This document shows, piece by piece, positions 1-7,450 of a stretch of DNA of 10,505 nt. The position numbers were made by a program, and so were the translations under genes. Where the stretch lies: positions 1-10,505 of the forward strand of contig CAMYTM010000011.1 in the NCBI GenBank assembly GCA_947297555.1. Direction: 5' to 3'. The DNA comes from an uncultured Mycoplasmatota bacterium (GTDB lineage Bacteria; Bacillota_I; Bacilli_A; RF39; UBA660). Each line of letters starts with the position of its first letter. Position 1 is the first letter of the stretch. The notes under the pieces were generated by a model that made no database searches, was not told the DNA's origin, and saw only the letters and a program-made list of their open reading frames with translations.

Positions 1-140
1 GCATTACTACTACTGAAGTTCAATGGAAGTGGGATTTCGATGAAAATGATGCAAGAGATACTGCTTTAGGACTTGCTGCTGCAAAGGGAACTTTAGAAGC
101 AGTAGTTGAACTTAAAGTAACTGCTACTCAAGTTGACTAA
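1..140 (+). CDS. TasA/camelysin-like secreted protein, C-terminal end only
   Basis: This is the last 45 codons (reading from base 3, stop TAA at 138-140) of a gene that starts outside the window. The visible peptide has a W-K-W-D core followed by an acidic stretch and DTALG, and it ends in a hydrophobic strand with VTATQVD. That W-x-W, DTAxG and final TATQVD pattern is typical of the C-terminal beta strands of the TasA/camelysin (CalY, M73-like) family, whose Bacillus members are matrix fibre subunits cleaved by SipW. The next gene ends with a matching W-K-W, DDEADTAVG block, and a SipW-type peptidase lies two genes downstream, so the family call rests on both motif and context. The signal peptide and most of the fold cannot be seen. 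It is probably the first or major structural gene of the operon. Confidence 0.72.
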   Translation, partial: ITTTEVQWKWDFDENDARDTALGLAAAKGTLEAVVELKVTATQVD

Positions 141-170
141 TTTGAGTAAATAAAGGAAGTTTAATTTAAC

Positions 171-210
171 TTCCGAATAAGCCTATGAAATTTCATAGGT
201 TTATTCGGGA
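171..210 (+). terminator. Long stem-loop between the TasA-like gene and the 839-aa gene
   Basis: Bases 173-190 pair with 191-208: an almost perfect 18-base inverted repeat (one G:U pair, AATT at the turn), extendable by two pairs to 171-210. No T-run follows, so it is a poor intrinsic terminator. It may be a partial terminator or a 3' stabiliser that keeps the upstream message abundant while letting some transcription continue. A shorter hairpin, 155-161 pairing with 168-174, shares bases 171-174 and would compete with it. Confidence 0.6.
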
Positions 211-230
211 ATTAAATGTTTGAAGTATAA

Positions 231-236
231 AGGAGG
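231..236 (+). promoter_or_regulatory. Strong ribosome binding site of the 839-aa gene
   Basis: A perfect AGGAGG lies 6 bases before the ATG at 243. No separate promoter is obvious between the stem-loop and this site, which suggests that the gene is read through from upstream. Confidence 0.8.
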
Positions 237-242
237 TAAGGT

Positions 243-2762
243 ATGAAAGATTATTTTGAAAAAATGTTTCAAAAGAAGAAATATGATGAAGAAAATGATA
301 ATGAGAAAAAAAGACGAATTATTTTATATATTATAATTTTGATTATCATAATTCTTTTATTACTTACAAGTTGTAGTTGTTCTTCCAAGTTTTTTGGTAC
401 AATAGGAGACTTGTTTAAGAACGAAGAAACTTATAATATTACTGATGATACTAATGATACAGAAGTTGTAAAAAATCAAGAGTTACAATTTGATACGGAT
501 TTTGTAGAAATTTCTTTATCAGATTCTCGTATGAAATTAAGTTTTACTTACAAAAATATTAATCCTACTTCCTTTACTTGTTCTACAAGTAATGCTGAGA
601 TTGCAACTTGTTATGTAAGTAATGATTATGTAGTCATTATTCCAAAATCTCCTGGTGAGGTTACTGTGACTTTACAAACAACAACAAATGGAAAAATATA
701 TGAAGCAACTGCTCAGGTTGTTGTAGAAGACGCTAATCGTAAAATAGAGTTGTCTAGTACTAATGGGACTATTAATTTAGCAAGTACAAAATATAAAACT
801 GTTACTTATAGTTTATCCGGACTTACAGGAAATATTACAGTAACTTCAAGTAATCCAGATATTGCAACAGCAATAGCAAGTGATGGACTTCTCAAAATTA
901 CAGCAAATAGAACAGGAAAAGTTACATTTACATTATCTCTTACTTATAATGATATGGTTTATACAGCAGAATATACTTTAACTGTTGAAAATAAACTTAG
1001 TGGTTCAGGAAGTTCTGGAGGTAGTGGTTCTACTTCAAAACCTGGTGGAGATAATATGGGAGTAGGAGATGGTGAGAGTCCATCAAATCCAGATTCAAAT
1101 AATCCCAATGAGCCCACAAATCCAGAACCCGGAAATCCAGATGATTCAGTTTATGATGTGACTTTAAAATCTGGTGGAATTTATTATTTAGAAGATTATT
1201 TAAATAGTCCTTATTATTTAGAATATGAAGTTTTAAAAGATGGAATTCCAATTGATGATAAAGTTGATATTGTAGTTTCAAGCAATATTGGTTATGAATT
1301 AGTAGAGAGCAATGGGCAAAGATTTATAAAAATTATTCCAAATGGAGATGTAAAAGCAGGAGATACTGCCACTGTTAAAATAATGAGTCATGGTGTTGCA
1401 ACTCAAACTACTATTCAATTTAGAACTCATAACTATGACATAAAAATAAATCCGAAAGAATATTATTTGTCTTATATTGAAGGTAGTAGTTTAGATACAA
1501 ATGGAAGTAAAACTTTTATTATTCAAGCAGGAAATTTATTTACAGGAACTCTTCAAACTTCAACAAATGGGAATACAAATGATCTAAGTATTTGTTCTAA
1601 TGATGCCATTACTTGTATTCGAATAAAAGTAAAAGATGGTTATGAAGATAAGATATCTATTTCTTATGGTAGTGATTCGCATGTTGCTACTTCTGGAATA
1701 CCCGTTAAAGTCACATTAAGTGAACAGGCTATAAATGATTTGATTAATGGAACTTTAGATTTAGATGAGGCATTTTTAGAAGTTACTGCGTCTTCCTCTT
1801 ATCAAAATGAATCTTTGAAAATTAATGGCAATGATTTGGAAACAATAAAGTTTAAAATCACTACGGGACATATTGTTACAATATATGCTTATAATGATAT
1901 GGTTCAAGGCTTTTTTACTAACGGAACTACTGAAATCCAAATTCCTATCTCAGGAGATGAAACTATTAATCTAGCAGATTATATTGCTTACGGAATTACC
2001 AGTGAAGGTTCTTGTACCTATTATCCATTAATGAATTATAATACAAGTTCTAATGGGATAGGTGGAGATGTGTATTCTATAGATACTATATTTACTGGAG
2101 ATAATTTAACTTCAAATTTGACATTATATGCTATATATGATGGGAATGGTGTCGATATGTCAGTTGATCCCGTAAAAAAGAGACTTTATTTAACTGACGT
2201 GGAAATTTTCCATAATGAGGCGTATCTTAAAAAATTTGGTAAAGATTATGTTGTCTATCCAGGAGCACAGGGTTCTTATATTATTACATTATTTAATAAT
2301 AGTTCAAACGAGTTAGTTATTAATGGTTTATCTTTAACAGAGGATACTATTTGTATTGAAAGAGATAAATGTTTAAATATGGGATATATCATACATTATT
2401 CAAATCATAATGATATAAATAGTACAAATCGTAATTATTATTATGGTGGTAAGAATGATGCTTATACAATTTTGAATAAGGATGCTAATATATCAGGATA
2501 TATACCTAATGGTACAGTTGGACGTTCTTATAGTTCTAAAAAGATAGAATTTAATACGGCGGACAAACCAGTAATTAGAATTCCGAAAGGAGAGGGAATA
2601 GAAATTTCATTACTATGGAAGTGGATGGAAGTAGATGATGAGGCAGATACAGCAGTTGGGATTTATGCAAGTGACCATGCAGATGGTATAAATAATTTGT
2701 ATACTTTGACTGTAGGATTTGATTTTTCACAAGGTACAACTTGTGGAATAAAAACAGAATAA
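243..2762 (+). CDS. Membrane-tethered composite surface protein: Ig-like (Big2-type) domains and TasA-like C-terminus
   Basis: 839 aa. The layout is a charged N-terminus (1-25), one very hydrophobic segment (26-41) ending in a lipobox-like L-T-S-C (Cys44), two Ig-like repeats of about 80 residues (roughly 85-162 and 166-249), a Gly/Ser then Asn-Pro-rich linker (251-302), a beta-rich middle (303-640) and a TasA/camelysin-like C-terminus (about 640-830). The Ig-like repeats show the bacterial Big2 pattern, for example S-S-N-P-D-I-A-T with G-K-V-T-F-T. The C-terminus carries W792-K-W794 and DDEADTAVG, as in the gene before it. Residues 540-640, ending in LTLYAIY, recall InlB-type B repeats, but weakly. 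Eight extracellular cysteines include three close pairs (113/123, 451/458, 704/710). The ATG is fixed by AGGAGG 6 bases upstream. It lies 13 bases before the signal peptidase gene. I infer a fibre anchor, tip or adhesin. Whether it is a lipoprotein or an uncleaved membrane protein is unclear, since the n-region is long for a lipoprotein. Confidence 0.7.
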   Translation: MKDYFEKMFQKKKYDEENDNEKKRRIILYIIILIIIILLLLTSCSCSSKFFGTIGDLFKNEETYNITDDTNDTEVVKNQELQFDTDFVEISLSDSRMKLSFTYKNINPTSFTCSTSNAEIATCYVSNDYVVIIPKSPGEVTVTLQTTTNGKIYEATAQVVVEDANRKIELSSTNGTINLASTKYKTVTYSLSGLTGNITVTSSNPDIATAIASDGLLKITANRTGKVTFTLSLTYNDMVYTAEYTLTVENKLSGSGSSGGSGSTSKPGGDNMGVGDGESPSNPDSNNPNEPTNPEPGNPDDSVYDVTLKSGGIYYLEDYLNSPYYLEYEVLKDGIPIDDKVDIVVSSNIGYELVESNGQRFIKIIPNGDVKAGDTATVKIMSHGVATQTTIQFRTHNYDIKINPKEYYLSYIEGSSLDTNGSKTFIIQAGNLFTGTLQTSTNGNTNDLSICSNDAITCIRIKVKDGYEDKISISYGSDSHVATSGIPVKVTLSEQAINDLINGTLDLDEAFLEVTASSSYQNESLKINGNDLETIKFKITTGHIVTIYAYNDMVQGFFTNGTTEIQIPISGDETINLADYIAYGITSEGSCTYYPLMNYNTSSNGIGGDVYSIDTIFTGDNLTSNLTLYAIYDGNGVDMSVDPVKKRLYLTDVEIFHNEAYLKKFGKDYVVYPGAQGSYIITLFNNSSNELVINGLSLTEDTICIERDKCLNMGYIIHYSNHNDINSTNRNYYYGGKNDAYTILNKDANISGYIPNGTVGRSYSSKKIEFNTADKPVIRIPKGEGIEISLLWKWMEVDDEADTAVGIYASDHADGINNLYTLTVGFDFSQGTTCGIKTE

Positions 2763-2775
2763 ATGGGGTTAGGAA

Positions 2776-3747
2776 ATGAAAATAGTAAAAAGGTTATTGA
2801 TTGGTATTGTTACTGTACTTTTGACATTAATGTTTGTTTTTAATATTTATAATTTTATAAGTATCAAAATATTGCATAAAGATATAGCAGATTTTGGTGG
2901 ATTTGCAATATTGGAAGTTGTTTCTGGATCTATGGAACCTACTATCCATATTGGAGATTTGATTATTATTGATACTAAAGCAAATCTTTATCAAAAAGAT
3001 GATATAGTAACATTTTACGATGAGAATGGTTCTTTTGTTACTCATAGGATTGTTTCAATCAATGAAAATGAAATGATAACAAAAGGCGACAATAATAACA
3101 CCGAAGATGAAGCAACGGATGTTAGTAAAATTGTTGGTAGATATGTAACGAAAATTTCCAATGCTGGAAAAATACTTGCTTCGTTTAAAAATCCGCTTGT
3201 TTTACTACTTATATTAGTAATTGGATTACTATTTTGCTTTTTGATTAGTACAGATAAAGATGGGAAACCGATTCTTACAGAAAAAGAAAAATTAATGCAA
3301 GAATTCAGGGAGTACAAAAGAATGAAAAAGAAGAATAAAAAGAAAAAAGAAAAAAAAGAGGTGATACTAAATAAGAATGAGGTAGTACAAGAAAAGAAAC
3401 CAAAAACTTACAATAAAAATTATCACAATAACAGAAATAAAAAGTACTACCAAAACAACTATAGAAATAACTATAATAGGAATAATGATACTCAAAATAG
3501 GGGCTACTCCAATAATAACACTAATAGCCGTTACTATAATAAGAATAAAAATCATAATCAAAATTATAGTAATCAGGATATAAGTCATAAAAAAGACAAC
3601 TATAATCAGAATAACAATAAAAAAAGGAATGGAAATAATCGAAATAAAAATTATTCTAATAAGAGTTATGGTAGTTATAACTATAGAAATCGTAATAAAA
3701 AATATAATAAGCAAAATTCTTCATATAAGAAGAGAGAAGGAAATTAG
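2776..3747 (+). CDS. sipW: SipW/Sec11-type (S26B) signal peptidase I with long N/K/Y/R-rich C-terminal tail
   Basis: 323 aa, about 1.7 times the roughly 190 aa of Bacillus SipW. Two membrane segments (about 5-30 and 138-158) flank the catalytic domain. The active-site boxes are clear: SGSMEPTIHIGD with Ser52 as nucleophile, VTHRIV with His90 in place of the Lys of ordinary bacterial type I enzymes, and KGDNN...D with Asp105/Asp111, followed by IVGRYV. His instead of Lys is the mark of the S26B class found in archaea, ER Sec11 and SipW. SipW cleaves TasA-type matrix proteins; here TasA-like substrates sit on both sides, so a dedicated role is likely. After the second membrane segment comes a Lys-rich stretch (about 170-200), then a disordered Asn/Lys/Tyr/Arg tail to residue 323, which by SipW topology should face the cytoplasm. 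The ATG follows a weak GGTTAGG site, 13 bases after the previous stop. Confidence 0.92.
   Translation: MKIVKRLLIGIVTVLLTLMFVFNIYNFISIKILHKDIADFGGFAILEVVSGSMEPTIHIGDLIIIDTKANLYQKDDIVTFYDENGSFVTHRIVSINENEMITKGDNNNTEDEATDVSKIVGRYVTKISNAGKILASFKNPLVLLLILVIGLLFCFLISTDKDGKPILTEKEKLMQEFREYKRMKKKNKKKKEKKEVILNKNEVVQEKKPKTYNKNYHNNRNKKYYQNNYRNNYNRNNDTQNRGYSNNNTNSRYYNKNKNHNQNYSNQDISHKKDNYNQNNNKKRNGNNRNKNYSNKSYGSYNYRNRNKKYNKQNSSYKKREGN
3397..3744 (+). repeat. Low-complexity coding tract: Asn/Lys/Tyr/Arg-rich tail of the signal peptidase
   Basis: Codons 208-323 of the signal peptidase are almost entirely Asn, Lys, Tyr, Arg, Ser and Gln, with irregular motifs such as YRNN, NNYNRNN and YNKN. The DNA is correspondingly A-rich on the + strand. 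Just upstream (about 3322-3360) are A-runs of six and seven bases in a Lys/Glu stretch that could slip. No exact repeat unit is evident, so this is biased composition and not a clean tandem array. Confidence 0.85.
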
Positions 3748-3757
3748 GTGAAATGAT

Positions 3758-4372
3758 ATGAAAGGTTTATTGCATAGTAAGACATTTCGAGAAAATTTAT
3801 ATAAGTGGTTAATTTTGTATGTAGGAATAATGTTACTTCTTACTACTGTGATTACCTATTCAAGATATATTTCGAGGTTTCAGGGGGAAAATGATAGAGC
3901 GGAAACTGCAAGATTTAATATTGCTATTAAAGAATTAGAATGTAAAGATTCAAAAACGGGTTCTTGCGCTCAAGATTCTTACTGGTTTACAAATGAAGTA
4001 GAATATTATTTTTCTGTTGATACAACTGATGTAGAAATTTCTGCTAAGGAAATGCTTACAATTAAGTTACACAGTAATTTTGATATTGTAGGAATTTATG
4101 CTCTTGATTTAGAGCGTGATGGCGTAATGCAAGATGGGAAAATTGTTGATTTAGAATCTCTAAAAAAAACAGAGACACCATTAAATACAGATCAAACTAC
4201 CCAAGAGGGTTCAATTGTATTATCTCTTAAAGATGAGTTTAATGCTAAAAACGGTAAAGTTAAAGGATATCATGTCGTTGTAAAAGAAAAACCAGATGTT
4301 AAGAACGATAGCGATTTTTATAATTATAATGATATTTTAAAAATAAATTACTTGGCAGAACAAAAAGACTAA
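3758..4372 (+). CDS. Small exported single-pass protein, probable SipW-pathway substrate
   Basis: 204 aa. One membrane segment (about 17-34) follows a short basic N-terminus; then comes TYSRYISRFQ and, a little later, ETARFNIAI. An S/A-R-Y-x-S turn followed by A-R-F/W-x-I just outside the membrane is a pattern I associate with short exported Bacillota proteins encoded next to SipW-like peptidases; I rely on this pattern and the context, not on a named domain. The rest is predicted beta-rich with two cysteines (62 and 70). No catalytic motif or cell-wall sorting signal is visible. It lies 10 bases after the signal peptidase gene, with AGGTGA 5 bases before the chosen ATG. An out-of-frame ATG at 3753 stops after two codons and is too close to the ribosome site to matter. 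It could be a minor fibre subunit or an assembly factor. Confidence 0.6.
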   Translation: MKGLLHSKTFRENLYKWLILYVGIMLLLTTVITYSRYISRFQGENDRAETARFNIAIKELECKDSKTGSCAQDSYWFTNEVEYYFSVDTTDVEISAKEMLTIKLHSNFDIVGIYALDLERDGVMQDGKIVDLESLKKTETPLNTDQTTQEGSIVLSLKDEFNAKNGKVKGYHVVVKEKPDVKNDSDFYNYNDILKINYLAEQKD

Positions 4373-4386
4373 TAAAAATCCTGTAA

Positions 4387-4406
4387 AGGAGGTGAGGTAA
4401 ATGTGA
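4387..4406 (+). promoter_or_regulatory. Ribosome site with overlapping ATG-TGA start-stop and GTG start
   Basis: AGGAGG at 4387-4392 is followed by ATGTGA at 4401-4406. The ATG (8 bases from the site) hits the TGA stop at once. The GTG at 4403, two bases further on, opens the 961-aa frame. So the well-spaced ATG cannot make a protein and the gene must start at GTG. Confidence 0.75.
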
Positions 4407-7288
4407 AGTTTGGAAGGCTAAGGTATAATCGAAAAATCAACCTAGTATTTTTGTATATAATTTTGATTTTAAGTATTATAAACTTAGCTGTCTATCCCGA
4501 TTCGCGGTCGAAGTATGTACACGCAGAGTCTATAACATATGGTGCAACTTTGTATTATGAAAAAAAGTTAGAGTTATGGCTGCTTGGTTCTCAAGATTTA
4601 AAACCAACAGATGACAAATATTCATCAAATTATGAGAATGCTTATTTTCAATTTGAATTTGAAAAAAATCAAGATATTGCTGTAAATGGTACAGATGAGT
4701 ATCAAATTTTATTACAGCCTTCTAGTGCTTGTTCTATCGTTTATATAAATACGAGTGGAACAAAGTCTCTTGCAGATGGAACTATTAAATACGGACCTTA
4801 TGTTCGTTCAGATAAGAGTACAGTGATTGTAAAATGTAATGTAGATAAGATGAAAGAATCTGAAGATCAGATTCATGTATCTGTAGATATTAAAGAAAAA
4901 GTAAATAATGAAGTATTAGACTATATGAGCGGAAGTTATACCGCTGATTTAAAAGATTATTATAAAAAATATCCAATACCTGCATTAGGTATAGAAGAAT
5001 TGAATTGGAATTCTACATTCTTAATGTTACCAAATTATTTATCCAATGGATTCTTTAGTGATGTAAAAACCAATTTAAGTAGTATTCCTGTAGTGCCAGA
5101 TTTAACGAGTTATCTACCAAAAGATTTTGACTATAGTAATATAAAAAATATAGATGACCTTTTAAAAACTTGGACAGGAAATATTGTAGATAAGAAATAT
5201 GGAGATGTTCTAACAAAATATGTTATGAACAATTATACAGATTTAAATTCAATTAATAGTATGCCAGGATTAAGTATTAATCATAAAACAACTGATAAGG
5301 GCATTATACATGAATTTATAGTAAAAGATAATTTGGTTGGTTATGCAAGAACTGCTTTAGAAGATACAAATAAAACCAATATTATGTATTTTTCAACAAC
5401 TAAAAAGGATATTTTAGATGAAGCATTTAATTATTATTTAGAAAATTATGAATATTTTGATGGATCTGATACAAATAAATCATTTGTAGTAAATTATGTA
5501 AATTCATTTGATCCAAATAAGAAAAATGGAATAGGATATATTTTAAGTAATGGAATCATAGAAAATGATGGAACGATTAAAATAAATGGAAAAACTGTTG
5601 GTGGAATGCTTTATAAAGACGGAAGACTTGATTTAAGTGGCGTATTGGATTACGCATATATTTATAATGAAAAGAAGATAAGAATTTCAAATGGAAATTC
5701 TGATGTAATTCCAGTTTTTAAATACGGATTACAAACGGTTTATAGTAATATTATGTCTGAAGACGTAATAAATATGATTAGTACAAATGGACATCCAATA
5801 TTGGATGCAGTGATAAATCGTACAACGGGTTCGTTTACGATTAAAGATAAAAATAATAATGAGATACTAGTCAAAGTTTCTTCCGATAGTAACTATACTT
5901 ATGTTACAGCGTCTAGATTAGCAAATTTATTCTGGACGAATAATTCATTAACTCTTCCAGAACATTTTTTAACGGAAGACTTCTTTAAAAATTTAAAAGA
6001 TAATTTGGAAAGCATTCCAGTTGATCCAAAATTAACAAGTTATTTACCAAATGATTTTAACTATTCAACCGTTACAAATATGGATGATATTTTTATAAAA
6101 GTTTGGTTAGAAACAATTTTAAAAGAAAAATATGGATCAGAAGACTATAATAGCAAAACATATTATAGTTATATAGAAAATTATATTAAAAAGAGATATT
6201 CAAATGTTAGTATGATAGAAAATATGCCAGGATTGAAAGTAGAGCATATTACAAATGATACGGGTGATGTTGTTCATACATTTGAAATAGAAGAGAATTT
6301 AGTAGGATACGCAATAACAGAAAGTCTTGGTTTAAATCAAAATTATATGTATTTCTATACAGAAGATGAAAATGCAATTAATAAAGCATTTAATGATTAT
6401 GTTGATAATTATGCTCAATATTATTTAGGCGGATTAGATGAAGAAGAACAATCTTTATTAAAAAGTTATGTTGATTATTATGGTGGCATGGCAAATGTTA
6501 TTAATACGCTAAAAAATGGACAAACTATTTATGGACTTTCTTATAATATTAGTGCTAAAGGTATCACTTTATTGCCACATATTTTTGGATATGCAAATGC
6601 AAGAGTAAATGGCATCATAAAAATGGACTTTACGTATGGTTCATCTATGTACCACAATTTCTTATATGGTTTATCAGCAATTTATTCAAATAAATTACCA
6701 CAGAATGTAATCAATGCGATAGCAGGAAGTTCTGAAATTAGACAAGCTGTTATAAGAAATGCTTCAGATGTTGCAGGAGATAAAGGCAACTATACTGAAA
6801 GAATAACTGTTGGAAATTATATTGTTGTAGTTTCATCAACAGATGGTAAACATACTACTGTTACTATTGAAAATGCGTCTGGTGTACCAGTAAGCATAGT
6901 AGAAGAAAATAATGCAGTAGAAAAAACTTCAAGCGAAGAACTTCAATTTGAAACGCAAAAAGATGTATCTTTCGAAAGTAAAAATATTGAAAGTATTGAT
7001 AGTGATTCAGAAAAAATTGAACACGATAATACTGATTCTGAGGGATCGTTGGTTGAAGATACAGATAAAAAAGATGTAGTTTTAGATGAAGTTTCAGATA
7101 GTGAAAAGAATGATAAAATTGTAGATGAAGATGCAATAGAATCTTCTAATGATATTTCCAATACTTCTAGTGGGAGCGTAGATAATCTCCCTGATACAGA
7201 AGTAGGAGTAGATAATATTCCAAGCGGAAATACTAGTAGCGGGATAGAGAGTATAAGTGATATAAATACACCTATAGATTTATCTTAA
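4403..7288 (+). CDS. Large exported protein with two diverged ~300-aa repeats and an acidic tail, unknown function
   Basis: 961 aa, GTG start. A basic N-terminus and one hydrophobic segment (12-31) are followed by SRSKYVHA-ES; V-H-A at 39-41 is an acceptable signal peptidase site. Residues about 42-195 form a beta-rich head with two cysteines (109, 145). Two tandem repeats follow, about 201-503 and 510-823. They share, in the same order, a W-containing start, S-I-P-V-x-P-x-L-T-S-Y-L-P, a DF-Y-S stretch with N-x-D-D, M-P-G-L, E-N/D-L-V-G-Y-A, an M-Y-F block, Y-G-L-x-x-x-Y-S-N, V-I-N-x-I and a closing beta pair. Residues about 832-961 are Asp/Glu/Ser-rich and probably disordered, with no final membrane anchor; LPDTE at 929-933 is not a working sortase signal. 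I do not recognise the repeat fold. It is the last gene before a strong terminator, so it is co-expressed with the signal peptidase and is a likely substrate. Confidence 0.65.
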   Translation: MKFGRLRYNRKINLVFLYIILILSIINLAVYPDSRSKYVHAESITYGATLYYEKKLELWLLGSQDLKPTDDKYSSNYENAYFQFEFEKNQDIAVNGTDEYQILLQPSSACSIVYINTSGTKSLADGTIKYGPYVRSDKSTVIVKCNVDKMKESEDQIHVSVDIKEKVNNEVLDYMSGSYTADLKDYYKKYPIPALGIEELNWNSTFLMLPNYLSNGFFSDVKTNLSSIPVVPDLTSYLPKDFDYSNIKNIDDLLKTWTGNIVDKKYGDVLTKYVMNNYTDLNSINSMPGLSINHKTTDKGIIHEFIVKDNLVGYARTALEDTNKTNIMYFSTTKKDILDEAFNYYLENYEYFDGSDTNKSFVVNYVNSFDPNKKNGIGYILSNGIIENDGTIKINGKTVGGMLYKDGRLDLSGVLDYAYIYNEKKIRISNGNSDVIPVFKYGLQTVYSNIMSEDVINMISTNGHPILDAVINRTTGSFTIKDKNNNEILVKVSSDSNYTYVTASRLANLFWTNNSLTLPEHFLTEDFFKNLKDNLESIPVDPKLTSYLPNDFNYSTVTNMDDIFIKVWLETILKEKYGSEDYNSKTYYSYIENYIKKRYSNVSMIENMPGLKVEHITNDTGDVVHTFEIEENLVGYAITESLGLNQNYMYFYTEDENAINKAFNDYVDNYAQYYLGGLDEEEQSLLKSYVDYYGGMANVINTLKNGQTIYGLSYNISAKGITLLPHIFGYANARVNGIIKMDFTYGSSMYHNFLYGLSAIYSNKLPQNVINAIAGSSEIRQAVIRNASDVAGDKGNYTERITVGNYIVVVSSTDGKHTTVTIENASGVPVSIVEENNAVEKTSSEELQFETQKDVSFESKNIESIDSDSEKIEHDNTDSEGSLVEDTDKKDVVLDEVSDSEKNDKIVDEDAIESSNDISNTSSGSVDNLPDTEVGVDNIPSGNTSSGIESISDINTPIDLS
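5003..5911 (+). repeat. First copy of the internal ~300-aa repeat
   Basis: Codons 201-503 of the 961-aa protein. Landmarks are SSIPVVPDLTSYLP (226-239), NSMPGL (285-290), NLVGYA (310-315) and YGLQTVYSN (441-449). It contains an insertion around residues 370-415 that aligns poorly with copy two. The copies are related at the protein level but diverged in DNA. Confidence 0.75.
5930..6871 (+). repeat. Second copy of the internal ~300-aa repeat
   Basis: Codons 510-823 of the 961-aa protein. Matching landmarks are ESIPVDPKLTSYLP (536-549), ENMPGL (606-611), NLVGYA (632-637) and YGLSAIYSN (755-763), in the same order and at similar spacing as in the first copy. This indicates an old internal duplication. 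Confidence 0.75.
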
Positions 7289-7450
7289 AGGTGGTTTGAG
7301 TTCCGGTAAAAAGTCTTAAATTTATTTTAAATACCGGTTAATAAAAATTTTAAAGTAAATATTGTTAGTTTACTATAGTAAAAGAGAATCTCAAATTAAC
7401 AAGTGAAGATACTGAAACTCAAAATTTATACATTTCTAGAAAGTGAAATG
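7289..7450. other. 3' untranslated stretch with small inverted repeats
   Basis: Between the last surface-operon gene and its terminator I see no gene with a ribosome site. Two weak inverted repeats are present: CCGGTA at 7303-7308 with TACCGG at 7332-7337 (23-base loop), and AGTAAA at 7354-7359 with TTTACT at 7369-7374. A 21-codon frame from GTG 7403 has no ribosome site and runs into the terminator stem. Confidence 0.4.

Noticed and set aside
3367..3714. Long reverse-strand frame rich in Ile/Val opposite the signal peptidase tail
   Set aside because: It is the complement of the Asn/Lys/Tyr codon tract; it has no ribosome site, and its hydrophobic composition follows from the base bias.
3753..3761. 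ATG-ATA-TGA mini-ORF before the 204-aa gene as a second regulatory start-stop
   Set aside because: The ATG touches the AGGTGA ribosome site, so ribosomes are unlikely to start there; the ATG at 3758 has normal spacing.
4401..4421. TGA read as Trp (alternative code), making ATG 4401 the real start
   Set aside because: That frame reaches TAA after six codons even if TGA is Trp, ylxR ends in TGA, and tryptophans throughout the window are TGG.
6864..7161. Two reverse-strand frames opposite the acidic tail of the 961-aa gene
   Set aside because: Their biased compositions (Leu/His/Tyr/Phe and Ser-rich) mirror the Asp/Glu/Ser codons of the forward gene, and no ribosome sites precede them.
7187..7201. 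LPDTE near the end of the 961-aa protein as a sortase sorting signal
   Set aside because: The residue after T is E, not G, and no hydrophobic segment or basic end follows; the tail is acidic to the last residue.
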